Origin: Byssochlamys sp. IMV 00236
Lineage: Eukaryota; Ascomycota; Eurotiomycetes; Eurotiales; Thermoascaceae
NCBI GenBank assembly: GCA_001931875.2
Contig: MSJH02000627.1
Span: forward strand, 1 to 29,097
Direction: 5' to 3'
DNA length: 29,097 bases
The position numbers and the translations under genes are program-made. A model generated the notes under the pieces. It was not told where the DNA came from. It saw nothing but the letters and a program-made list of their open reading frames with translations, and made no database searches. Shown in pieces: positions 9,419 to 20,542 of this stretch; the stretch's first letter is position 1; each line of letters opens with the position of its first letter.

Positions 9419-12400
9419 TTAATCTTCTTCTTCATCAAGATCCATATCTTCAATATCTTCTTCTTCTATGTCATCCTTGGTCTTTTCTACATTATCATCT
9501 TTTTCATTTCCTTCTTCTTCATCAATGTCATCTTCTTCTTCATCTTCGTCATCCTCATCTTCCTCGTCATCATCGTCCTCTTCTGCAACGTATTCCTCAA
9601 TTTCCTCATCACTCTCTTCATCATAATCAATCTTTCTGCTTCTTCTTCTCTTGACACCAGTCGCAGGACTCTTTTCGCTCGCAGGCGTCTTTTTCTTAAT
9701 CTCTCTCTTTTTCGTCTTGGTTGCATTACCTCTCTTTGCTGTAGTGCCAGCACTCAAGTCTTCTTGTAAATCATCTGCGTTTTCATTCTCTTTAGGTCCT
9801 CTAACTTTCTCAATCTTTTGCTCAAGTTCATCTACAAGAGACTTGACTTCAGGCTTCTGTGACTTTTGTAGTCGGCATTTGCTAATGATTTCCAAAAAGT
9901 ACTTGTGCACTTGATCCTCGTATAACTTGTCTTGATAGGTAGACCAGCCCTCTATTAATCGCTTGAGAGATCTTTCTGACTTGTAAGGTAACAAGGATAG
10001 ACAATAAGCAATGTCACGCCATGTACGTTCATCATCACCCGCTGTCAGGAAACGTTGACATAACTTGTCGACAATATTCTCTGCTTGCTTTTCTTTTTCC
10101 ACAAAGTCAAAGCTAAATAAGAACTTCATCACTCGCTTGAACCCTTCTTCTTCTAAACGTTGTGGGTTGTTCTTGTCGGTTAAGTTACTGATGATATCAG
10201 GTAAATTGTTATAAATGGCGTTATCCTTGGAAGCAAGTTCAGTAAAGAACAGCTTGGCTAAATCAGCAATACGTTGATCGGCATCTTCAAGACACTTGGC
10301 CATTTCACTGATCTGTCCTTTCACTTTAACCATACCGTTCAAAATTAAATGGGTCAAGACCATGACCGCATTCTTTTTCACAAGTGTATCTGGATCAGAT
10401 AATCTGTTATAAAGAAAAGTAATATTATCATCTATCAATGTCGAAAAGCAAACAGCCATGTCACCCAGAGCAATAACAACGTTGCTTCGAATCGTGGCAT
10501 CTTTTGATTTTTCAAGAATAGTAAATAGCAGTTGAAGATGCTTTTCACAAAACTCTGAACTAACACACATAAACTTGGCTAATGCAAGTGTAGCTGTTAT
10601 TTGCAGCGTACGATCCTATATTTATGAGGAAATGAGACCTTGCATATGTGTGACTAGAATTCAACTTACAGTATAAAGCTTATTTCTTGCACAGACTTCT
10701 ACAAGAAGCGGTCCATATCTGGCTAACAATGATTGACTACCATACAAAATTTCTTTTTCACGTATTCGAACTACAGCTTCACCAATATCATCTTCAGCCG
10801 TGCCTCCCACCTGTTCTAGTTCCTCTTCAACCGCATCTTTGTGCGTATCTTTTTCCTTTCCATCCTTTTCCAGCTTTTGTGATCTCTTCTTCTTCCAGGC
10901 TGATTCTATAATTTCCAAATGAACAATCTGTTTAAGCGCGACATGGCCGACCATAAAAAATAGTTGGGATAGCTCCATAGAGGATTGATGCACAGGGTTT
11001 TGTGGAAATGGTAGGTTTTGTTGTACTTGGCTCATATCATAATCAAGTATCATTGATTCAGCATTCGTTGCAGTATCTGAGAAGCTTGGTGTCAATTCTC
11101 TATCACCAAACACCTTTACTGTTTTCTGATAGATAAGTTGTTGACACAATGTCTCTGGATGCTCGCAGAGCATGTAAATTGTATTGATCGCTTGCTCGGC
11201 AAGACTGAACCTATATATACATTATAAGCATGAGGATTGACATATATATCAACAAAAAAAACTTACCACTCATTGCTCTCGGTGGGAGATTCGAGCACAT
11301 CTTTCAGTCGAGTAAAGATTGGATGTTGTAGAGGAAACCTCACACCTACTTGTACACCTCGACTTTTTTCCATCTGCTTAACGCCTTGCAACTGTTGAAG
11401 CGCGATACATGTATATCTTGCAAGACTCAAATCACTTTTACCCAAGGGGCCAAACCCAATCTTGAGCATAAGATCGACCTTTTCTGACACAATACGTGTG
11501 TTGGCTTGAGCCAGCATGCTCAAGATGATAATCGCGCCTCGTCGTTGCACCTTTTGTATCCTGCCTTTTGTAAATCCATAGACTGACCAGAGCTTTTCAA
11601 TCACTTCGTCAGACACTTTATTACTGTCTTCATGCATGATCGTCTTTAATAATTGTTCTAGTGATGTCAATTCAGCAAGGTTCGTATTATAGGTCAATTG
11701 AATCAAGTTCTTGGCGATACGATTCACATTCTCGCGCTTAGAACAGGATCTATCCATTTCCAAGTAAAGTGTCTGATAACAAGACAAAAGTTTCATCTTT
11801 ATCCCCTTTCCTTCGTCACTTGTGTCCTTTGTCCAAATGAGATGAAGCATCTTTCGGATACCTTCTTGAGCTATCTTGACCTGATAATTATACGCAATGA
11901 CAAGAAAGTCCATAGATTCTAGAACCTCTGCTTTTGATTTGCTGGATAAAAGCTGTGTGACGATAGGAATGCAAGCGTGTATCTGTTCGATAAAGGCAAT
12001 TGCATCTTCATGATATGTTTTCATTAAAATAAGTTGCTGTAGTTTCTCAGCAGGGATCACTGTCTTTGAAACCTTGTCTTCAGTCAAGCGAGGTTCTTCT
12101 TCTTTGTTTTCATCTTGTTGAGATTCCATATCCATCTGGACATCGCCGTCATGGATACCTTCAGAGTGTTGGCTTCTATTGTCGTCATTAATATCTTCAG
12201 AATGCTGGCTTCTATTATCATCCTCTTTTTGTAAAGTAGCATCATCTTTTTCGGAAGCATCTTTATCATTATTCACAGCTTGAGCGATAATAAAAGGTGG
12301 CATATCTTGTTCCGTAGTCGAATTCTACAATTCCAGTATTAGTAATTTGAATATAAATAATAGCTGTATTTACATTAATTTCATGATTTAGAGTCTCCAA

Positions 12401-14001
12401 ACGCTTTTTCCAATCGTCTATATTCAACTCACCACCATACATGCTGTAAGGATGTGTCAATATCAACTTGCAAAGCACTCGAATGACATATTTTCTAACA
12501 GTGCTGCTCTTATCCTGCAAATGTCGCATTGCCAACACGGTGATTGCTTGTCTTCTTTTGGGAAACTTTGCCTTTAAACTATGCAAAAGTAAGCAAGATG
12601 TATAAATGATACAACAAGCAAAGTCTTACTCAAATAAGCGCAAGTAGACTTGCAACACCCTTTGTCTACAGTAAGATATAGTATCTAGCATATGTTCTTC
12701 CAAGATATCAAAGAAACCATTGATCTGTTCCATCTGATTGGCGTTATCTTCAATTGATTTTGAAAGCTCTTCAATCATGAACCCCAGGATATCAATCATG
12801 GTAGATCTCATCAAATAGGATTCACTATCCAATTGGTGTATGAGTAATGACATATTCTTTAATATTGTCTTGGGCGATAACTCCACAAGCTTGATTAAAA
12901 AGGTAGAGAATGTCTTTGGATTGGGTGAATCTTTGACTTCCTTTGATGCAGTATCTTTAAATTCACGGTTACTGATATCGCGTAGTATTTCATCTGCCAG
13001 TTGATGGTAATTTTGTTTTTCTACAAGGTGGACCAAGAATTCAGCCATTGGCTCAGCTGAATGCTCCCAGTATTGAAGATTTTGCATGATGGTTGTTTGA
13101 GCAACTAGATATAAATGAGTATATGCTTATACGTGTGTTTACAGTATAATATTTACCAAATGCGTGATCATAGTATTTGACACATAACCCCAAGATTCTA
13201 AACACTCGTTCTTTCACTCTACTTGATTTCGCATTGACTGGATTTTCGAATAATTGGTAGGCAGGTTTAGTAAATAGGTTGATAAAGGCAATTCTTTCTG
13301 GTGCCATTGTCCAGATCTTGCTCAACTTTAAGTCAAGTAACCAACTGGCTGTGTCAAATGCCTTCAACTTTTGGTTACTCCAATCAAACGTCTTTAATTC
13401 ATTTTGATTTGACTTCTTTTTTGTTATTTTCGCAGTTGTCGTATTCTTTTCAACGGCAATCAAGAACCAATGAAGTAAAAAGCCGTAAAGTTCTAAACAA
13501 TGACGATGATTGCTAAAGGTTTCTTTTTGATTATTTTCTAAATCATCTGAAGTTGTCTTGATTTCTATTCTAAAAGCTATTTGATCCCTGTGTTAATAAG
13601 AATAATAATAAAGTCAGTATAGTCTTTGATTACCTGACAAGATAATATCAAATAGACGCGCTAACCATCGTGGCTGAAGATGAGCAAAGTATCTAGATAA
13701 AATATAAGATTACACTATTTGAAACAGTTTTGGGGACATTTTACTTTAAAAAACTAAGAATCTTATCAAAGACCACTGGATCTGATATATTTTCTGAAGA
13801 TACTTCGATGCTATCCGTTATTTCTGTGTTATAAAGACAATTAGCAAGTTAAAATGACATAAAGTGTAAATATCTACCGTTTAGATATCTTGCCAGATCT
13901 TGGTCACTTTTGCCTCTCAAGTCAATTTCATTAGGAATATAATAATCTTCTTGTTCCTGTAATTTCAATACTTCATCGCTTAATAGAAAATCGTCCCTCA
14001 T
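9419..14001 (-). CDS. CND1: Condensin complex subunit 1 (CAP-D2 / Cnd1 / Ycs4)
   Basis: HEAT-repeat subunit of condensin I, which compacts mitotic chromosomes with the SMC2-SMC4 ATPase. Nine exons: 14001-13878, 13823-13745, 13692-13634, 13576-13157, 13104-12630, 12578-12374, 12324-11267, 11210-10670 and 10615-9419. They sum to 4158 nt, or 1385 aa, with every phase consistent. Recognised blocks are AQTTIMQNLQYWEHSAEPMA near residue 230, VLAMRHLQDKSSTVRKYVIR (HEAT), and the C-terminal Cnd1 domain with IRSNVVIALGDMAVCF and NAVMVLTHLILNGMVKVKG. The protein ends with a basic patch (KRRRSRK) and an acidic tail of about 75 residues. The third acceptor (13577) was chosen because the nearer AG puts a stop in frame. 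The next gene upstream, REI1, lies 632 bp away. Confidence 0.95.
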
Positions 14002-14633
14002 TATTTATCTAAAAGAAAGACAAAGGTACACTATATATAAAAAAAAATAAAAGTTTTTATAAAATAGGCAAGTAGATCCCAACAAACATTTTCATTGGCT
14101 GTTTTATTTCTACACAAAAAAATGAAGGATGTCAGTAAAGAAAGTGACCCTTTTGTATCTTTGTTACAGTTGTAAGAGAAATGATGAGGATTGTAAAGCA
14201 ACCATTGGTGATTCTAATAAAAAATAATATTAAAAGAAGCAAAAATCTTGAAAGGTAATTGCAAAAAGGACGATTCAAATTTTGGATCACAGTCGATTGT
14301 CAAAGAGCAAGCATTTATCAAGCGGTCATACATTATTCCAGAAAGAGATGTCGCGCTGACTTGTCGCTTTTTCGTATAAATTGTATTATAAAAAGTTGCC
14401 CAAATGCGACTTTACTTTCTGATTGTACATTATTCAAGATAAAGGAATCAAATGGCCAACTGTTAAATATGGCTTTTTTAATCCTTTATCCTAAAGTATT
14501 GCAAATCTGATTGTTCTTATAAGCTTCTGCTGCAAAATATGCACTTGTTTGCGTAAAAATGAGACACGAGTTCATTTATGCTTTTTCATTGTAAATCATT
14601 TACTAATATACACTTTTTACACAAAAATATAGT
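14002..14633. other. Intergenic region: CND1 promoter side and REI1 3' side
   Basis: This 632-bp stretch lies upstream of CND1 and downstream of the REI1 stop, both on the minus strand. It contains an A/T tract near 14040-14055. An 83-codon plus-strand ORF (14259-14510) has no recognisable motif and no promoter or intron context, so I do not call it a gene. I see nothing else supportable. Confidence 0.5.
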
Positions 14634-16005
14634 TTAGATTGCATTTTGTATGCGAAGACGATTGGTTGCCACCAAATTATTTCTAAATGAAGCAGTGTAG
14701 TCCTTTTGATGTTGTCTTTGAGCAATCTCGGGTAGTCTAGGTACTGCTGTTGTTGCTGTTGTAGCAATGGTTGATGTATTACCAAATGTTATCTGTCTTC
14801 GTTCTTTTCTATTACGAGGCTCTATAGCAGGCACGTCGGCTACTACTTCTTGAGATGGTATAGTTCTTCTTACACGTTGTTTATAATGCTTCATAAACTG
14901 ACGATGACCCAATTTTATACCAGACTCCAATACCAATTCATTATTTTCATCTGTCTGTGTCAACACTTGATCTCCCAATGGTTCAAAGTTGTAATATTTC
15001 AATAGTTCTTCAGGATCCTCTGATTCATCATAAGCCATCTTACAATGACCTTTGTCAAGCTAATAGACATAAGTACACTATGATCATCAATAGAAATATA
15101 AACTTACCATATGTTTGCGTACAGCAACAAGCGATTTCCACTCTTTTCCTCTGCCATTACAATACAGACAGATAAAATCATTGATAATTTTATCTGCCAG
15201 ATAGGCAACCAATCCCTTTGGGTCTTCTAAATATTCAACATCAGGCAAAAAGAAGCCATGTTGAACCTTCATATGCTCAAGATTAGTATTGAAATCTCTA
15301 TTGTCGATGCCGCAGAATATACAGTAATCAGTTATTCTCTCTGTATCACTGGCGGCGGATATGACAGATTCATTATCGGTATCTTCTGCATCAGAGAACA
15401 AACTAATTTTCTGATGGTGTTTATAATGAGCCACTTGCTGAGGTTGAAGAGAAGGCGACGATAAATGTTCTCTACCAATAAGTGCCTCCATGTCTTTATG
15501 TTTCTTGGACAACAAATGATTGGTAAAGGCGTTTTCAGAGAAATAGGATTTTCTATAGAGAGATATACTTTAACACCACAAGTTACATATAGACACACAC
15601 ACACAATACCTGCAAAATGTGCATTCGTAGATAATGCCCTGTCTCTCTTCTTCTTCTCTTCCCTTTGTTTGTTGAGCTATAAATGTGTAAACAATACTTC
15701 CTATATTTCAACTATACTACTACCGCACTAACCTAAAACCTTTTGAGCAAATTGTTCAGCATTAATAGGTGCAAGTTGAGCAATCTTTCTTTTCAAATTA
15801 TATTTGTGCCAACTAACATTTGATTATTAATATGTCTTGCTCGACCGCAGCAACTTGCCATTTTAAATACTTACTCTGAGCGATAATGAGTTCGCTGTCT
15901 TTCACTTGTAGGAAAAGCAACTTGACAGGCAAGGCAAGTAAATAAATGATTTCTTGGCTGTAAAGGATTAGACAAGTATTGTTGTTGTTGTTGTTGTTGT
16001 TGCAT
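14634..16005 (-). CDS. REI1: Cytoplasmic 60S biogenesis factor, C2H2 zinc-finger protein (Rei1 / ZNF622)
   Basis: Rei1 acts late in 60S ribosome maturation in the cytoplasm, where it probes the exit tunnel and helps recycle shuttling factors such as Arx1. Exons are 16005-15875, 15812-15733, 15676-15610, 15552-15108 and 15059-14634, giving 382 aa. Four zinc-finger units are visible: FTCLACQVAF with a downstream H..H (~22-46), YECTFCRKSYF with NHLLSKKH, YCIFCGIDNRDF with HMKVQH, and FICLYCNGRGKEW with RKHMLDKGHC spliced across exons 4-5. The C-terminus carries LGHRQFMKHYKQR and RNRKERRQ, typical of the family. The start at 16005 gives an unusual N-terminal run of eight Gln before the first finger. 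Confidence 0.95.
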
Positions 16006-16218
16006 GATTGGTAATTAAAGAAGAAGAAAAGGTTAAAAAAAGTTACAGCGACAGAATTCAAGCATTTCAATTTCTTTCTCAGACAGCTTACAAATTGAAC
16101 TTCAGACATGTCGGGATTAATTTATGTGACTCAGACAAATCAATGATTTGTAGGGTACCAGTAAGATTGTGTATTTCACTTGATGACATGCAGTAGGTCA
16201 TTCACACACATATACATG

Positions 16219-16234
16219 CACACACACACACACA
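16219..16234. repeat. (CA)8 microsatellite
   Basis: A pure CA run lies within a broader CA-rich stretch from about 16201, in the divergent promoter region of REI1. Confidence 0.9.
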
Positions 16235-16354
16235 ATAAAAGGATAAAAGTTTGATGATGTTAAATTACCTCATGAATATTACAGTGCAGAGCTGTAGAGT
16301 CAGTAATGCCTTCAGCGTTTACCGGAGTATGAAATCGAACAATGCTTAAATGAG

Positions 16355-16362
16355 TATATATA
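16355..16362. promoter_or_regulatory. Symmetric TATA box, possibly bidirectional
   Basis: TATATATA lies between the divergent REI1 (-) and the small plus-strand gene, about 57 bp upstream of the latter's ATG with a CT-rich leader (CCCCCTCCTTTTCTTTCG) in between. The element is self-complementary, so it could position initiation in either direction. Confidence 0.4.
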
Positions 16363-16418
16363 GTCAACATATTTTACGTCTTCCCCCTCCTTTTCTTTCG
16401 TCTATTTCATCATTAACA

Positions 16419-16760
16419 ATGGCTCCAAACCCTAATATCTCAAGCTTATTTCAAGAATTACTATTTAACAAGAAAGAAGAAACAGTTATAGAAGAAGAAG
16501 GCAGTGACTTCAAAAGACTGTTACATAAAAATAAAAAGATACCCTCTAATTACTCGATATCCTCCATGTCAACAAACTCATCAAGAATACATAAAGATTC
16601 CCCTGATTATAACTCGGTGGTTTATCTCAATACTACTTCAGTTATAAAGAAGAAGAATAGATTTGACTTCTTTGGTTTATTCAATCGACAAGAAGAAGAT
16701 AGATACTTTAATTCCAATAGGAATGAACTAAGTAAAGACATATTCCCCAGTGACAAATAA
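16419..16760 (+). CDS. Small hydrophilic protein of unknown function, 113 aa
   Basis: Single-exon ORF of 113 aa starting MAPNPNISSLFQELL. I chose this ATG over the in-frame one at 16350 because a TATA box (16355) and a CT-rich leader lie between them. The product has no signal peptide or membrane segment. It has a short hydrophobic/amphipathic start, then Ser/Asn/Lys-rich sequence, a basic KKKNRFDFFGLF patch and a charged end (ELSKDIFPSDK). I recognise no family. It diverges from REI1 and converges on TAF5 with only 19 bp between stop codons, and an AATAAAATC polyadenylation-like signal overlaps its stop. Promoter context and an uninterrupted frame support it as a real gene, but not strongly. 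Confidence 0.5.
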   Translation: MAPNPNISSLFQELLFNKKEETVIEEEGSDFKRLLHKNKKIPSNYSISSMSTNSSRIHKDSPDYNSVVYLNTTSVIKKKNRFDFFGLFNRQEEDRYFNSNRNELSKDIFPSDK

Positions 16761-16779
16761 AATCTTTATTATATTGCTA

Positions 16780-19254
16780 TTATACTTTGAATGCACCAGA
16801 AACAAGACATAGGTTGCGGTCAGTGAATTGGGTGTTATAGATGGGGGTTTGTTTAGTTGGGAATACTCCAAGCTGATCACGACTATAAAGAAATAACAAA
16901 AATGGTAAAATTATCTATATTGGCGTCTTTTTTTGGCTTTACCTTTCATATACACGTTTACTATAGCCTTCATCTTCTTGTAATCTTCTCTTCTTAAGTG
17001 TCGAATCCATCATGTTGTCGTCATGGCTCGTGTTTACGTCCCATACTCTGACCGTACAATCTGAGCCACCGGATACAAGAATATTACTATCTGCACTAAA
17101 CTGAATAGAGTAGATGAACCCAGTGTGGCCTGTCATTTTTTTAATCTTCTTTCCACTCTTCAAGTCCCACAAGAGAATAGATTTATCTTCTCCTGCCGAT
17201 GCCATTAATTTCCCATTAGGCGAGATCGCAACTGCCTTAACGGCACCTGTATGTCCTGTGAATACTCTCACACAGTTACCACTATGAATATCCCATAGGC
17301 GACAGGTTCGATCACTTGATCCAGTGGCCAAATACTTTGAATTAGGATGAAATTTAATTGTCTGGTGATGGCTATATTTAGTATCATGCATATGCAAACA
17401 TCCTACTTACTTACGTCAACATCCGATAGATGACCCGTGAATATTCTTAATGGACTAATATGGTCTAAACTCCATAATCTAGCCGTTCTATCGTGTGAGG
17501 CAGTTGCAAAATAAAATCCAAAGGGTCCAAATTCAACGTCCCAAATAGGGCTATTATGTCCCTTAAAGACAACCAAGTTTGAATAGGTCTGCGTACTCCA
17601 TAATCTAACCGTCTTGTCTTCTGAACAAGACAGCAAGTACTTGTTGTCTGGACTAAAGCTTAGTCCATAAATAGGCCCAGAATGGCCGACGAGTCGTTTA
17701 TAATCTGAGCCATGTCTTTCTCTTTGTCTGTTTAAATCGTTGTCTGTCGAATATGCATTAGGGAGGTTAAAGTTATTTTTATAACTATACTCACAATCAT
17801 TCACATGCGCCGGGTTGATTGTATTCCGAAGTGACCTCAGTTTTTCTCCCTTTAGACTCCATATTTTGATAAATGACTGTGAAAAACCTCCTGCGATGAG
17901 TGTTGCATCTTTCGTCATGGTAACACAATTCAAACTAGAAAAGTATAAATAAACATAACACTCTAGCGTCACTTTACCTGTCATGTGTGTTATGAAAAGT
18001 GTAGCAGCATATACTGGGTAATGACGTTTCGTTTAGTGCCAGACGTTGATTGACATCCTTCAAATGTTCTATTTCAGCTCGAATGTCCGTTCCCCTACTA
18101 TGTATAGAGTCATGTATCCCTGATTCTTAAAGTTGTTTGCTTTTCTCTGTTTATTGCCTTACTAGGGTGGTAGTGGTACATCATGAGGTGATGGTCCATC
18201 CAGTGAGTACTCTTGAATTTCCTTTTTAAAAATGTCAAGCAAAGGTGACACTTCTTCATTTTCTTTCTTTTTTTGTCCATTCTGTTCTTCCTCTTTTATA
18301 GCCTGTTCTACTTCCTCCTTAAAGCTTGGTTCGAATTGTAGTAAACCCAACTGTACACGCTGTCGATTAAATTCTTCAAGCTGTTGCGTCTGATGTCCCG
18401 TAATACCAATCACGTCGTCCTCCAACTCCAACCCGCCTGCGGATTTCAGCTTTCCGTGCACCACTAGATGATATCAGTATAATAATCATTTGTATATGTT
18501 TATGTTACCTTGAATGTTTAAATATTGATTTACAATGCGTAATAGTAGCATGAATCGATTATCTTGGAGATAATTCAAAAATAGTTCAAAAGGAACCCCT
18601 GACATCCTTAGGTTGTATTTGTTGTTGCGATACATTTGTGCAATTTCATTTTCTCGAATATGATGAGGCTCTGTTATAGAAGCAAATGTATTCAAATCGG
18701 GTGTATGTAATTCGACGTGATCCACTCGATATGCCTTCATAAATTCTTGGGCTATATAAATACAGTTTAGAATCGTTTGAATTGATATTTACTTATTTAT
18801 TACCTTTGTCTGGTAATCCTTTACTAACAAGATCAAGGTAAGAATGAACAAAGATTGGAAATAAGACAGACCGCAGTTCAGGCTACATGTATGTTATAAT
18901 CAAAGTGCTTTTCTTTTTCTTTAATCTTACCTTGTACCAGTCAAGTGAATTTTCTATCCATTCTCTTAAGCTGTTATAGCTCACACCATACATGTCAGGA
19001 TCTTCTTCTTCGTCTTCTTCTTGTTCTTCTTCGTCTTGTACCATTACTTCTGACTGTTGTTGTTGTTGTTGTTGTTGCGTGGTATCGACTTTATTAATCG
19101 CTGAAGCGTCTTGAAGAGATACAGTTTCTCCTCTCAATTCACGTAAGAAAATCGCTTCAGTGGCTCGAAAGCCTTTTGTTTGAAGATATGACACGAGCAT
19201 CTTGTCAATATTGGGTGGTTCATTCTCTCCAGGATTAGGTACATTGGCTGACAT
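16780..19254 (-). CDS. TAF5: TFIID subunit TAF5 (LisH, TAF5-NTD2, WD40)
   Basis: Scaffold subunit of the general transcription factor TFIID; in some fungi it is shared with SAGA. Eight exons: 19254-18931, 18882-18804, 18751-18509, 18463-18163, 18097-17978, 17934-17415, 17361-16943 and 16882-16780. They sum to 2109 nt, or 702 aa. In order: a LisH motif (MLVSYLQTKGFRATEAIFLR, ~19-38), a Q8 tract (~60-67) with an acidic stretch, the NTD2 helical domain (SLREWIENSLDWYKPELR ... RIVNQYLNIQ), a linker with DVPLPP, then WD40 repeats (VGHSGPIYGLSF, LLSCSEDKTVRLW, FATASHDRTARLW, YLATGSSDRTCRLW, LMASAGEDKSILLW, LVSGGSDCTVRVW). Acceptors at 17362 and 18098 were chosen to restore SDVDTIKFHPNS and LPPYRGTD. 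It is head-to-head with the Lys-rich gene at 19733. Confidence 0.95.
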
Positions 19255-19732
19255 TCTTTTTTAATGTTTGAAAAAGAGTTAAATACAACTCTCTGATTTT
19301 TATTGGCCTTAGCTGGGATTAAACATAAAACTTCTTTTTTTCTAGCCTCTTTAAACTGTAAGCTTTCAAAAGAGAAAGAAAGAATGCTATTACAAAAGTC
19401 TTTGAGGCTTTTTGAATGAGAACAAGAAATAAAGAAATGAATCTTGTTTGATTTTACATGTCTGATATAAAGTTGTTGTTTGTATATACATAGGCGCACG
19501 TTCCTTAAATGTCTTTTTTTTTTGTCCATACTGTTTCCTTTCACTCGGTAATGGATTCAATATCTGCCAATAAGTGTTCTATATGTCTTGAAGATCCACT
19601 TAGTAAGGTAGTTTGTATAAAGACAGGACAAATGTCACCTCTGCTACGGGTGAGAATAAACTGTCACTTTTAAGCCACACTCCTCTAAAATATACATGCA
19701 GACAGAAAGTATTCATTTCTTTACAACACAGC
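19255..19732. other. Divergent promoter region of TAF5 and the Lys-rich gene
   Basis: This 478-bp spacer contains a 40-codon upstream ORF (19551-19673) with a half-RING-like cysteine pattern, and a strong splice-acceptor-like TTCTTTACAACACAG ending at 19731, just before the downstream ATG. A T tract lies near 19513-19523. Confidence 0.4.
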
Positions 19733-20418
19733 ATGGGTAAAATAGTTTTTAATGAAGACGAAGAAATCGTCGTCCCAGAACCAGTTGCAAAGAAGCCAGA
19801 ACAGATAGAGGAACAAATCTCTGATGATGATGAAGCTCCTGAAGCCATTTCAACATCAACAGCAAAGCAAACCTCATTATTTAAAGCCAATCTAGAAAAA
19901 GAAGCAGCAGCCAAGTAAGTTTGTTTCATTAAACCAACACACACAATGTAACACAATATTTTAGATTAGCAGCTAAGGAAAAAGAAAAACGCAGAAAGAG
20001 AGATCAACTTTTAAAAGAACAAAGCAAACAGAAAAAGAAGGTAGAGAAGAAAGAAGAAGAAAAAGAAGAAAGTGAAGATGAGCCAGAACTGCTTCCAGAA
20101 GACTTGCTCGCACAAGCTATTGCTGAAGAAAAAGAAGAATCCAAAAAACGTAATCATATTACAGCGGATGATTTTGAGCGTATGATGGCTGAAGAAGAAG
20201 AAAGAGAGAGAGCAAAAAAGAGAAGGACGGCTGTGAGACGAGTGGGTGAATATACAGTCAAGGTGCTCAATCAGCGTCCAAAGGCCGAAAAGAAAAATAA
20301 GAACTTGATTAATCTGAAGAAAACAAAACTTCATAGAAAGGCTGTACCAAGAAAGGATGCGGTTCAGAATATTAGCAGTGGCAGAGATGGTGCTGCTTTA
20401 GTGTTCCGTCGTAAATAA
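19733..20418 (+). CDS. Lysine-rich nucleolar-type protein, possibly UTP16/BUD21-like
   Basis: Two exons, 19733-19914 and 19965-20418 (50-nt intron), encode 211 aa. The N-terminus is acidic (MGKIVFNEDEEIVVPEP), followed by a long Lys/Glu-rich coiled-coil-like middle (KEKEKRRKRDQ, KKKVEKKEEEKEE). The C-terminus has YTVKVLNQ, INLKKTKLHRKAVPRKD and a basic end (ALVFRRK). Length, charge and layout resemble the U3 snoRNP-associated Utp16/Bud21 family of the small-subunit processome. That is a suggestion from general character; I do not recall a diagnostic motif. The ATG at 19733 was chosen over the in-frame 19613 because the extra 40 residues look non-coding. It converges on the MFS gene. Confidence 0.75.
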
Positions 20419-20542
20419 TTCACTTGTAAATAAACATAGAAGAAATGATATCCATTCAATTTGCTGATAATTCATTAATAAACTACTTAAGGGGTATATT
20501 TTATTGGCATAAACAATAAAAATACAAAATGTATAATAACAA

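Larger units (their letters stand above)
16006..16418. other. Divergent promoter region REI1 / small unknown gene
   Basis: This is a 413-bp head-to-head spacer. A symmetric TATATATA at 16355-16362 sits 57 bp before the plus-strand start and could serve both directions. A (CA)8 run lies at 16219-16234 within a longer CA-rich stretch. On the minus strand 16272-16347 reads like coding sequence and ends in a splice-donor-like GTAATT, possibly a 5' leader exon of REI1 or a remnant. Confidence 0.4.

Noticed and set aside
9415..9654. 79-aa plus-strand ORF rich in His and Leu
   Set aside because: Antisense of the acidic Asp/Glu tail of CND1.
14259..14510. 83-aa plus-strand ORF between CND1 and REI1
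   Set aside because: No motif, no promoter or leader signal, and it lies in a 3'/promoter spacer. Probably chance.
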